Source: Acidimicrobiaceae bacterium
GTDB lineage: Bacteria > Actinomycetota > Acidimicrobiia > Acidimicrobiales > RAAP-2
Assembly: GCA_003153575.1 (NCBI GenBank)
Contig: PLZW01000003.1
Span: 61,241 to 106,729, forward strand
Length of the DNA stretch: 45,489 nucleotides
Direction of reading: 5' to 3'
The notes beneath the pieces are model-generated. The model saw only the letters and a program-made list of their open reading frames with translations. It was not told the origin of the DNA and ran no database searches. Of this stretch, positions 36,825 to 45,421 are shown in pieces; within the stretch, counting starts at the first letter, position 1, and each line of letters starts with the position of its first letter. The translations under genes were made by a program, and so were the position numbers.

Positions 36825-37508
36825 ATGGTCAAACGACGTATGGGGATTGCCGCAGTGGCCTTGGTGCTCTCAGTGGGGGCAGTCGGGTGCGGTGGCAACA
36901 GTTCGACGTCCTCGTCGACTTCGACGACCGCGTCGTCAACGACGAGCACCACGTCTCCTCGAGTGACCGCGCTGACTGCAGTGTGGCCGACAGCGTCGAA
37001 TAGCATCCGCTACCGGACACCAGAAGCAGCTGCTACAGGATTTGCGACGGACTACCTCCACATGGTCGATCCGGTGGTCGGCCAGTTCCTCCAAGGAGAT
37101 TCCCGCTCAGGGGAGGTGCCAGTCCAACCCAGTGCTACCGGCCCCGTGACGACCGTGCTGGTCAGACAGCTGGGCTCCGACAACTCATGGTGGGTTCTGG
37201 GTGCGGGAACGGCCTCGATTAATCTGTCGGCTCCCGTCTGGAACGCCGCGATCTCGTCTCCGGTGACACTGACCGGTACCAGCGTGGCCTACGAGGGCAC
37301 CGTGCAGACCCAGGTGCGCCAAGACGACACCACCAAGCCACTGGGTGAGGGCTATGTCACCGGTGGGAGCACGGCGATGGGCCCGTTCAGTGGGTCACTC
37401 GCGTTCACGAAGGCCACAGTGAAGTACGGCGCGGTCGTGCTCTACACGACCTCCGCCGAGAATGGTGCGGTGATGGAAGCATCGGTCATTCGGGTCCAGT
37501 TCGGCTAA
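36825..37508 (+). CDS. Lipoprotein with a Gmad2-like immunoglobulin domain
   Basis: 227 residues. A signal peptide ends in 'VGAVGC' (Cys22, lipobox), then a Ser/Thr-rich linker to about residue 45. The C-terminal part ('VTLTGTSVAYEGTVQTQVR', 'LGEGYVTGGSTAMGPFSGSLAF', 'VVLYTTSAENGAVMEASVIRV') matches the Gmad2 bacterial spore-germination-type Ig fold, which is common in actinobacterial lipoproteins and has no defined role. The middle part is unassigned. It is the divergent neighbour of the kelch lipoprotein, with 225 bases between them for two promoters. Confidence 0.8.
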   Translation: MVKRRMGIAAVALVLSVGAVGCGGNSSTSSSTSTTASSTTSTTSPRVTALTAVWPTASNSIRYRTPEAAATGFATDYLHMVDPVVGQFLQGDSRSGEVPVQPSATGPVTTVLVRQLGSDNSWWVLGAGTASINLSAPVWNAAISSPVTLTGTSVAYEGTVQTQVRQDDTTKPLGEGYVTGGSTAMGPFSGSLAFTKATVKYGAVVLYTTSAENGAVMEASVIRVQFG

Positions 37509-37711
37509 ACAGACTCAGCGCACTCGGTTCCAAGCATCGCATCGCTGCGTTGAGCCGAGGCATTTCACGTGCCTAGCCAAGGCGATGGTCCCAGGAGGTA
37601 GGGTCATTTCCGGGCGTCGAAATCTGCTTGGGGGTGGGTCCCAAGAGTGCCAGTCCGTTCGCAGGTCTTTCGGCACTACCGCTCTCCAGGATCGTGGCGG
37701 ACCATCAATGG

Positions 37712-39765
37712 ATGCGAGCAGGTTCGAAAACGAAGGTGCGCTAGACGAATACGATCGTCGGCACGATTTTCGTCGGCGCAACGATCGTCGCAGTTTCGCT
37801 CACAACTGGTTCCGCCGGAGCTGCGCCAGGCACTGCCCAGTCGGCGGAGGCGGGCGTCGGGACTCCTCCTGCAACGGAGGGATCGGCATCTCACGTGGCA
37901 GCGGGCTGCGGCGACGGAGGGCAGTGCGGTGGTGGCCCGGAGGGGAACTTGTCCAACGAACTTGACGGCGTCTCCTGTGTCAGTTCGACCAATTGCGCGG
38001 CGGTGGGCAGCCACTTCTCGGATGACGCGCATCCGAGCCAGACCCTGATCGAGTCGTGGGGCGGGAGCAACTGGACGGTGGTGCCGAGTCCCAACCCCGG
38101 CACAGCCAGCCTCCTGTACGGCGTCTCCTGTACCAGCACGACCAACTGTGTGGCCGTAGGCAGCTACGGGAACGCATGGCCGCCTGACAGGACCCTGGTG
38201 GAGTCGTGGAACGGGAGCTCGTGGACGGTGGTGCCAAGTCCTAATCCAGCAGGCTCCTCCGCCGTCCTCGAAGGCGTGTCGTGCACCAGCACAACCAACT
38301 GCGTGGCGGTCGGCGGCTATCGCATCGCCAACGGACTGACCGATCGCACGTTGATCGAGTCCTGGAACGGGATCACCTGGTCGACCGCGTCCAGCCTCAG
38401 CCCCGGTTCCACCTACAACGCCCTGCAGAGCGTGTCGTGCACCAGCGCCACCGACTGCACGGCGGTCGGCGGTTATCGAAGCGGCGACTCCTTGCCGGAC
38501 CAGACCCTGGTCGAGTCCTGGAACGGAAGCACCTGGAAGGTCGTCCCCAGCCCGAATCCCCTCCCCTCCGGCGGTGGTGAATTCACCGGCGTGTCCTGCA
38601 CGTCCTCGACCAACTGTGTCGCGGTGGGTGGTGGCAGCGACGGAACGTACAGGTCGACGACGGTCACCGAGATGTGGGACGGCGCGAGCTGGCGGATCGT
38701 CCCGAGTGCCAGCCCCGGCGTATTCAGTATCCTCTACGGCGTGTCGTGCGCCAACGCGACCAGTTGCGTGGCTGTTGGCCGGTACTTCGATGGGTTCCTG
38801 CTCAACACCCTCGTCGAGACCTGGGACGGGATGGCCTGGGGCGTCACGCCAGTCCCGACCCGGCCGGTTCGGCCACCAACTTCCTCTTCGGCACGTCGTG
38901 CACCAGTGCGTCCTGGTGCGTCGCCGTCGGCTTCGGTCAAGGCAGTTCAGGGGATGATGTGACCCTGGTGGAATCCTGGAACGGGACCGCCTGGTCGATC
39001 GTCACCAGCCCCAATGTGAGGCGCCTGCTCGCACCGGTCGTCGGCATGGCCTCCACGACGAACGGTGACAGCTACTGGCTGGCAGACTCGGCCGGGGACA
39101 TCTCCACGCACGGGACAGCGGTCAACTGCGGCTCCATGGGTGGCCACGCGCTGAACGCCCCCGTGACCCACATCGTGGCCACCCCCGACGGCAAGGGCTA
39201 CTGGCAGGTGGCGGCCGACGGGGGCATCTTCTCCTACGGCGACGCCGGGTTCTACGGTTCGATGGGCGGCAAGCCGTTGGCCGCACCGGTGGTGGGCCTC
39301 GCCCCGACCCCGAGCGGCCACGGCTACTGGCTGGTGGCCTCCGACGGTGGGGTCTTCAGCTTCGGTGACGCCGTGTTCTCCGGATCCATGGGTGGAAGGC
39401 ACCTGAACCAGCCGGTGGTCGGGATCGCCACCGACAGCGCCACCGATGGCTACTGGCTGGTCGCCTCCGACGGTGGCGTCTTCAGCTTTGCTGCGCCGTT
39501 CCTCGGGTCGACCGGGGCCATGACCCTCAACCAGCCGGTCGTGTCGATGGCAGCGACCTCCGACGGGGGTGGCTACTGGCTCACCGCGGGTGATGGCGGT
39601 GTGTTCGCCTACGGATCCGCCGCCTTCCACGGCTCCATGGCGGGTCAGCCCCTCAACGCACCGATGGTGGGCATGGCAGCTGACGACGCCACCGGTGGGT
39701 ACTGGTTGGTCGCCTCAGACGGCGGAGTGTTCAGCTTCGGGACTCCATTCCTCGAGGCAGGCTGA
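37712..39765 (+). pseudogene. Broken twin of the 7+6 repeat secreted protein
   Basis: Same architecture as the intact gene at 41932: a signal peptide, seven Cys-paired repeats ('VSCTSTTNCVAVG ... TLVESWNGSSWTVVPSPNP') and six 'GYWLVASDGGVFSFGDA' repeats. Two lesions are visible. After 'ATG CGA GCA' and seven more codons an in-frame TAG (37742-37744) falls inside the signal peptide, just before 'TNTIVGTIFVGATIVAVSL'. Near 38848-38850 the frame shifts between repeats six and seven; one extra C in 'ACGCC' would restore 'TPSPDPAGSATNFLFG'. A start after the TAG would lack a signal peptide. The 3' flank of about 90 bases is also shared with the intact gene, so the two arose by segmental duplication. 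Confidence 0.85.
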
Positions 39766-39884
39766 GCGCCACTCCGCTCCATGAAGCCCCAGCTGGTCAT
39801 CGGCGCTGAGGCGGATCGACGGCGGTGATGAATCTCGGACTCGGGTGTCCCACACACCGGGTCAGTGGGATCGTCTAGCTGCCA

Positions 39885-40283
39885 CTACTGAGGCCAGACC
39901 CTCGTCTCCGAGATCTCATCAGGTGTGGTTGCCACGACCGCTACGGGCTTGCTTCGGGTGATCGCCACGTAGAAGCTGAACCCGAACCTCTCTTCGCAGT
40001 CCACGATTGCCGCTTCGTCCTCGCTCCCGTCTTCGCCCTGCAGCAGCACCTAGTTGAATCCGGTCCGAGCTTCCCTGAGTGCCCAGAAGGACGTGTCGTA
40101 ATGATCCGCTTCCCGGAGCAGCCCGACCCTTCCGAACGAAGCGTCCAGGCGGTGCGAAGGGCGAAGGTGGGCGTACATTCCGCTACCTCCGAATAGGACG
40201 ACAGGACCCTCGGGGGCTTCCAGGAACCGAAGTACCCACTCTCGATCGCCGAACAGGCCTCGACCAAGTGCAGGTGCCACCAC
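39885..40283 (-). pseudogene. Hypothetical gene interrupted by an amber codon
   Basis: From a GTG at 40281-40283 the frame runs 77 codons ('LFGDREWVLRFLEAPEGPVV', 'LREADHYDTSFWALREARTGFN'), meets TAG at 40050-40052, and continues in the same frame for 54 more codons ('VLLQGEDGSEDEAAIVDCEE', 'RFGFSFYVAITRSKPVAVVA') to a second TAG at 39885-39887. Both halves have protein-like composition, so one point mutation probably split a gene of 132 residues. I know no family. Readthrough is possible but not supported. Confidence 0.55.
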
Positions 40284-40567
40284 ACCTGCTTACACCAGCG
40301 TCACTACCTGCCCCCAACCAGTGCCGGGAGCAGGTCGGCGATCAGCGGTGCCTTGGGGAGCGTGGAAGATTTCGATTCGGACCAGGGGCACGTGCGCAAG
40401 AGTCAACACTGTCCGAACGGGCCGCTTGGCGGGACATACCCACATCTGCCAATGTCCGGCGGGGCATGAGGACATGCACCGGTGCGGGACCTGCGGTTCT
40501 GGGTCACCTCGCCGCCGGGTCTGCTGCGATCGGCAGATGGGAGGTCTCACTGGAGCTGAAGGTTGGC
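40284..40567. other. Intergenic stretch
   Basis: 284 bases. One plus-strand frame contains a zinc-finger-like run 'ICQCPAGHEDMHRCGTCG' (about 40440-40495), but the frame runs on antisense into the next gene and has no start signal. I see nothing firm here. Confidence 0.4.
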
Positions 40568-41449
40568 TTACGCTGCGGACCCGGCGAAGGGTGCGTCGCC
40601 GAAGGCGAACACCCCGCCGTCCGCGGCCACCAGCCAGTACCCGCCTTGTCCAGGTCCGACCGCGATGCCGACGACGGGGGCGTTGAGGTGTGTTACGCCG
40701 GTTGAGCCGTAGAAGCCCGCCCCGCCGAGGGTGAACACTCCACCGTCAGCGCCGACCATCCAGACGCCGCCGAAGTCCGATTCAGTTCCCCAGTTCGCTA
40801 CTGCCACGAATGGGGCATTCGGTGGTGTGGGGGAGATGTCAGCCCATCCGGCGGGCCAACTCCCAGACGAGAACCCGAAGACATCCATCTCACCGGATGC
40901 TGTGAGCAGCCAGTAGTGCGAGTCGTCTGGGAAGGCGCTGATCCCCACGATTCGGCTGGCGGGTGGGACGGCTCCGAGTGACCCAGAGAACGCGGCGTCG
41001 CCGAAGCTGAACACGCCGCCGTCGGCCGCGGCCAGCCAGTAGCCGTCTCCGTCGCCAGTTGGCGCCATTCCGACAACGGGGGCGTTGAGCTCGATGGTGC
41101 CGGTGGAGCCGTAGAAGTGGGCGTCGCCGAAGGAGAAGACGCCACCGTCCTTGGCTACCAGCCAGTAGCCGCCGCCGTCGGCTGTGGCGGCGATGCCCAC
41201 CACCGGGGCGTTCAGCCGGACACCGCTCAGCGACCCATACGACCGGGCGTCGCCGAAGGGGTAGACGTTGCCAGCGGCGGTGGCGATCCAGTAGCCGTGG
41301 CCGGAGTGGGTAGCGTCGATCCCGACCGCCAGGTTGGAAGGCCCGACCGCCGGCGTGACGCTCGCTTGTGAGGGTGCCGGGAACGCCAGCATCGGAGCCA
41401 ACGCGAATACTACGAGCACCGACAGTCGCAAGAGCCGAGAGCGCATCAT
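40568..41449 (-). CDS. Secreted protein made of six 'GYWLVAADGG' repeats
   Basis: 293 residues from the ATG at 41447-41449, which has GAGGAGA seven bases upstream. A signal peptide ('RLLRLSVLVVFALAPMLAF ... SQA') is followed only by repeats of about 42 residues with the core 'GYWLVAKDGGVFSFGDAHFYGS' and 'LNAPVVGMAPT'. I count six; the first, fourth and fifth are divergent (e.g. 'HYWLLTASGE'). The count equals the C-terminal array of the large proteins next door, so six may be a closed six-bladed unit. The repeat is frequent in Acidimicrobiia cell-surface proteins; its ligand is not known. Confidence 0.85.
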   Translation of the reverse strand: MMRSRLLRLSVLVVFALAPMLAFPAPSQASVTPAVGPSNLAVGIDATHSGHGYWIATAAGNVYPFGDARSYGSLSGVRLNAPVVGIAATADGGGYWLVAKDGGVFSFGDAHFYGSTGTIELNAPVVGMAPTGDGDGYWLAAADGGVFSFGDAAFSGSLGAVPPASRIVGISAFPDDSHYWLLTASGEMDVFGFSSGSWPAGWADISPTPPNAPFVAVANWGTESDFGGVWMVGADGGVFTLGGAGFYGSTGVTHLNAPVVGIAVGPGQGGYWLVAADGGVFAFGDAPFAGSAA

Positions 41450-41931
41450 CCGGGAATCTCCTCTACGGCCGACCTGCCACAGGTCGACCTCAACCCCTAA
41501 CGCTCCCACCAACCCGCCCGGCGCTCCCAGGGTCTTTCGTCCCCAATCGTCCGCCGGCGCCTACGGGCCGCCCGACAACAGCTCCGACACCGGAACCCGG
41601 GCGCGGAACGGGCGCCCACCGCATCACCGTCGCCTCAATCCCGGACCACGAAGGTCGACCGTCCCCCAACGATGCCGCCGGCTCTGGGCACGTCATGGAC
41701 GGAAAGGTGCTTGCATTCCGCGAACTGTGGCCGAACCAGGCACGTGTGGGATAGGGCCGAACGCTCCGTCGGGTGTCCTGTCATACCCCCCATGCCACTA
41801 GTGGAGGGGGCTCGTTGTGCCGTGGCCGGCCACGTGGTCATGAGTGGCGGCACCTTTCGGTAGCGCCGACCGACCCCAACTCCGACCTTCGGCCCTAGCG
41901 TCCCCGGTGGTCGGCGGCAGAGGATGCACCC
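41450..41931. other. Divergent intergenic region between two repeat-protein genes
   Basis: 482 bases between head-to-head secreted proteins, presumably with both promoters. At about 41709-41756 it contains CTTGCATTCCG and GAACCAGGCACGTGTGGGA, similar to 45255-45296 (CTTGCATGCGC, GGAACCAGGCACATGTGGGA). No convincing gene. Confidence 0.45.
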
Positions 41932-44013
41932 ATGCGGATGCTTCTGCGGACGGAGACACCTCGCATGAAGGCGTTGGTGGTTGCTTGCCTACTCGGCGGA
42001 ACGGTAGTTGGAGGTTCGATGACCGCTGGCGCCGCAGGCGCTGTCGACCTCCCGGCTCATCAGCTGGATGTGGCCGGCGGAAGCGCCTCGCCGTTTGGCG
42101 CACCATTCTCGGGCATCGCCCTTCCGACCGGAAGCGAGGCTGCGCCGCAATCCGTTACCGGCAAGGACGCCAGTGCACGGCAATCCGTGACCTCCGGCCC
42201 CGGTGGCAACGGCAATCTACCCAACGGACTTCGCAGCGTGTCCTGCACCAGTTGGACCAGCTGTGTGGCCGTGGGCGACTTCGACTTCTGGCCGACGGAC
42301 AAGACCTTGGTCGAGTCCTGGGACGGGGTCGCCTGGAAGGTCGTCCCCAGCCCCAGCCCGGGCCGTGGCAACAGTCTCGCCGGCGTGTCCTGCACCAGCT
42401 CGACCAACTGCGTGGCCGTGGGCGACTACAGCAATGGACCGGGAGAGAAGACCTTGGTCGAGTCATGGGACGGGAGCACCTGGTCGCTCGTTCCCAGTCC
42501 CAGCCAGGCAGCTGTTGACAGCTTCCTCGACGGCGTATCCTGCACGAGTTCGATCAACTGCGTGGCCGTGGGCGGCTACGGCAGCGGTGTTCCGCCGGAC
42601 AAGACCTTGGTCGAGTCATGGGACGGGAGCGCCTGGGTGGTAGTCCCCAGTCCCAGCCCGGGCAGCACTCTCGACACCCTCGGAGGCGTGTCCTGCACCA
42701 GCTCGACCGATTGTGTGGCCGTGGGCGGCTACGGGAACGGATCGACGGAACCGACCCTGGTGGAGTCGTGGAACGGTGCCGCTTGGTCGGTCGTTCCCAG
42801 CCCCACCCCGGGCAGTGGTGGCGTATTCAACAGCGTGTCCTGCACCAACTCGACCAGTTGTGTGGCTGTGGGCGACTACTACGACAGCTCGGGCTTCTTC
42901 ACTCTGATCGAGACCTGGGACGGGACGACTTGGACAATCATCCCGAGCCCCAGCCCGGGCAGCAATACCAACGTCCTCAACAGCGTGTCCTGCACCAGCT
43001 CGACCAACTGTGTGGCGGTCGGTTTCTCTATAAGCGGTGCGCTGGGCAGCCGCCAAACGCTCGTCGAGTCCTGGAACGGGAACGCTTGGACGGCGGTGCC
43101 GAGCCCCAGCAGCGGCAGCGGCGACAACTGGCTCCTTGGCGGGTCCTGCACGAGCCCGACCATCTGTGTCGCTGTGGGCAGCTACGGGAACGGATCGAAC
43201 GAATCCCAGACCCTGGTCGAGTCCTGGGACGGGGCCACCTGGTCGATCGTACCCAGCCCGAACGTCAGCATCCTGGTCCCACCCGTGGTCGGCATGGCTG
43301 CAATGCCAACTGGCACGGGGTACTGGCTGGCGGACTCGACCGGGGACATCACGACCCACGGAGCAGCAGTCAACTACGGCTCGATGGGTGGTCACCCACT
43401 GAACGCCCCCATCACCCATATCGTTGCCGACCCGGACGGCAAGGGCTATTGGCTGGTGGCCGCCGACGGGGGCACCTTCTCCTTCGGGGACGCCCACTTC
43501 TACGGCTCGATGGGCGGCAAGCAGTTGAACGCACCGGTGGTGGACCTCGCCCCGACCCCCAGCGGCCACGGCTACTGGCTGGTGGCCTCCGACGGTGGGG
43601 TGTTCGCCTTCGGCGATGCCACCTTCTCGGGATCCATGGGTGGGAGACACCTGAACCAGCCAGTGGTCGGGATCGCCACCGACAACGCCACCAGTGGCTA
43701 CTGGTTGGTGGCCTCCGATGGGGGGATCTTCAGCTTTGCTGCGCCGTTCCTCGGCTCGACGGGGGCTATTGCCCTCAACCAGCCGGTCGTCTCAATGGCA
43801 GCGACTTCCGACGGGGGCGGCTACTGGTTCACCGCCAGTGATGGTGGTGTGTTCGCCTACGGCTCCGCCGTCTTCCACGGTTCCATGGGTGGACAGCCGC
43901 TCAATGCACCGGTGGTGGGCATCGCACCTGACAATGCCAGCGGCGGATACTGGTTGGTCGCCTCTGACGGCGGAGTGTTCAGCTTCGGGGCTCCATTCCT
44001 CGGCGCGGGCTGA
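41932..44013 (+). CDS. Secreted two-array repeat protein (7 Cys-paired + 6 'GYWLVASDGG' repeats)
   Basis: 693 residues. The N-terminus 'RMKALVVACLLGGTVVGGSM' plus 'TAGAAGA' is a signal peptide. After an Ala/Gly/Ser-rich linker come seven repeats of about 50 residues with the core 'GVSCTSSTNCVAVGDY', 'KTLVESWDGSTWSLVPSPSP'. The two cysteines lie six residues apart and could form one disulfide per repeat. From about residue 440 follow six repeats of about 42 residues with 'GYWLVASDGGVFAFGDATFSGSMGG' and 'LNQPVVGIAT'. I infer two consecutive beta-propellers, seven- and six-bladed, exposed at the cell surface. AGAGGA seven bases before the ATG supports the start; an ATG at 41965 is an alternative. 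The function is unknown; adhesion or carbohydrate binding are guesses. Confidence 0.87.
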   Translation: MRMLLRTETPRMKALVVACLLGGTVVGGSMTAGAAGAVDLPAHQLDVAGGSASPFGAPFSGIALPTGSEAAPQSVTGKDASARQSVTSGPGGNGNLPNGLRSVSCTSWTSCVAVGDFDFWPTDKTLVESWDGVAWKVVPSPSPGRGNSLAGVSCTSSTNCVAVGDYSNGPGEKTLVESWDGSTWSLVPSPSQAAVDSFLDGVSCTSSINCVAVGGYGSGVPPDKTLVESWDGSAWVVVPSPSPGSTLDTLGGVSCTSSTDCVAVGGYGNGSTEPTLVESWNGAAWSVVPSPTPGSGGVFNSVSCTNSTSCVAVGDYYDSSGFFTLIETWDGTTWTIIPSPSPGSNTNVLNSVSCTSSTNCVAVGFSISGALGSRQTLVESWNGNAWTAVPSPSSGSGDNWLLGGSCTSPTICVAVGSYGNGSNESQTLVESWDGATWSIVPSPNVSILVPPVVGMAAMPTGTGYWLADSTGDITTHGAAVNYGSMGGHPLNAPITHIVADPDGKGYWLVAADGGTFSFGDAHFYGSMGGKQLNAPVVDLAPTPSGHGYWLVASDGGVFAFGDATFSGSMGGRHLNQPVVGIATDNATSGYWLVASDGGIFSFAAPFLGSTGAIALNQPVVSMAATSDGGGYWFTASDGGVFAYGSAVFHGSMGGQPLNAPVVGIAPDNASGGYWLVASDGGVFSFGAPFLGAG

Positions 44014-44126
44014 GCTGCCACAGCGCTCTACGCGGCCCAGCTCGTAGTGACCACACGTCATCGGGGCTGAGGCGGGCCGACGGTAGTGATGGTTCACGGG
44101 CTCGGGGCGTCCCTAAACGCTGCCGG
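44014..44126. repeat. 3' flank shared with the broken twin
   Basis: The segment GGGGCTGAGGCGGGCCGACGG and neighbouring bases at 44062-44115 match 39804-39852 after the stop of the twin, with short indels. The shared flank shows that the duplication extended past the coding sequence. Confidence 0.6.
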
Positions 44127-44371
44127 TTACGCGCCGCGATATCTCGGACTCGGCTGACGCACGCTTCTTACCGCGAGCACTCCGGGCGCGCCACCACACC
44201 CGCAGGTGACTGCCCCAGCGAACTGGAGCAGAACTGGTCCATCGACACCCTGCACTGCGGTTTTTCGCCTCGAAGCCGTATTTCATGCCAAGCGCGGAAA
44301 CCCTGGTGTAACTGATTGCTGAGCAACCCCCGGATTGAGGAGATGGCTGCAGAGGATGGCCCACGGCTTCG
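44127..44371 (+). repeat. Dispersed repeat, copy B
   Basis: Counterpart of 34921-35161 in the same orientation, more than 9 kb away. See copy A for the shared blocks. The rest of the stretch to 44613 shows no gene. Confidence 0.7.
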
Positions 44372-44613
44372 TGCCCGTTCCGATGCGCGAGTGATCCTCG
44401 ATAGGGCGGGAGGACCAGTGTGAACAGACTGAGTCGATCCTGTACCGCCATAAAGAATTGCCTGACATTTGGACGTGGCCCCATACATTGCCCCGGGCTG
44501 GGGTGCAGTCAATCGGCGTGTGGGGCATTTCTCGGCGTTCTCTCGTGTGACGCTGCTGGACATCTCGCCCCTCTTGACCGGTCCTTGCACTCAGCGGTTC
44601 GAGCGAGTCTCGC

Positions 44614-44904
44614 TTAGCAGAGATGGATGCCGTAGCGATGTGCGAACTTTTGAGGGCCGTCCCCTTCGAGTTCGGCCTGCATGCGAAGGGCCGCTCGTTC
44701 GGCCTGACCGAACGTGCCAGGATGTTGGAGGACTATTTCTCGTCCTTCATCAGTAATTAGAACAACCCTTGGGCCCTCGGTGTCCTCTGAAGGTGGTTGT
44801 CGCCCGGGCATTAGACGAATCCACTGCAACTTTGGGCGCAGCGCTCTCATCAGATATCGCTTTGTTCCTCCTACTGGACGACAAGCGACAACCTCCATAC
44901 CCAT
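44614..44904 (-). CDS. Hypothetical protein
   Basis: 96 residues from the ATG at 44902-44904, with a poor ribosome binding site. The C-terminal half looks like a small folded or helical unit ('PRVVLITDEGREIVLQHPGT', 'FGQAERAALRMQAELEGDGP', 'QKFAHRYGI'). The N-terminal half is basic. No family is recognised. A later start nearer to 'EDTEGPRVV' would leave the better-looking part intact. It is isolated from other genes. Confidence 0.45.
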   Translation of the reverse strand: MGMEVVACRPVGGTKRYLMRALRPKLQWIRLMPGRQPPSEDTEGPRVVLITDEGREIVLQHPGTFGQAERAALRMQAELEGDGPQKFAHRYGIHLC

Positions 44905-45359
44905 AGCATTTCAGATCTCATTCCGGACCCTCGACCGCCACCCTCGCACTCGGTTTCGTGACCGATGAGTTTGTGCCGACACCGAGCCGGTCCGACTGTC
45001 TCCGATCGCTGCCGGTTCGCGGAGGGGGCGAAGTCGCCGAACGTCGGGCCGGCTTTCCGGCCGCGAGCGCCGGATGTGCCGTTCTGCGCTTTGGCCAGGA
45101 TGGCGATGGCCGTCGTTCTGGCACGGCGTTCTGCATTCGGTCGGAGACGCGAGATCGCCGATTCGAAGTGCGCTGGCATCCGTCGCCACTCCCCCGTGGT
45201 CTCCCCGAGCGTCATGTGAGCCGGAGAAGTCCAACCGGCAACCATGTTGGTCGCGAAACTTGCATGCGCCCGGAACCAGGCACATGTGGGAATGGCGACA
45301 ACTGTCCAACCGGCCATCCGAGGCCCACACGCTACAGACCCCCGGACCGACCATCGTTC
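44905..45359. other. Intergenic stretch without a recognised gene
   Basis: 455 bases. Several frames are open on both strands, as expected at this GC content, but none has a start signal or a known pattern. It includes the short motif shared with 41709-41756. Confidence 0.4.
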
Positions 45360-45409
45360 CCCACCCTGGGTCGGGTATCGGGTCTCCCCAGTACCCGACC
45401 CAGGGTGGG
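45360..45409 (-). terminator. Perfect 18-bp hairpin at the right edge
   Basis: Arms CCCACCCTGGGTCGGGTA (45360-45377) and its exact complement (45392-45409) enclose a 14-base loop. It lies 12 bases downstream of the stop codon of the minus-strand fragment at 45422, so it probably ends that transcript. There is no T-run. Confidence 0.65.
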
Positions 45410-45421
45410 CGAGTGAGCGGG

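Noticed and set aside
38050..38700. Regularly spaced DNA similarities that might suggest a CRISPR array
   Set aside because: The period of about 150 bases matches protein repeats in one coding frame with varied codons; there are no short identical repeats with unique spacers.
40321..40686. Zinc-finger-like run 'ICQCPAGHEDMHRCGTCG' on the plus strand
   Set aside because: The frame becomes Arg/Pro-rich and runs antisense into the well-supported repeat-protein gene; no start signal. Chance is more likely.
42241..43900. Minus-strand and off-frame open frames over the repeat-protein gene
   Set aside because: They are shadows of the in-frame repeats; their apparent repetitiveness comes from the coding strand.
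44871..45317. Minus-strand open frame of 148 codons near the right edge
   Set aside because: It overlaps the start of another frame, has alternative open frames on both strands, and shows no protein-like pattern or start signal.
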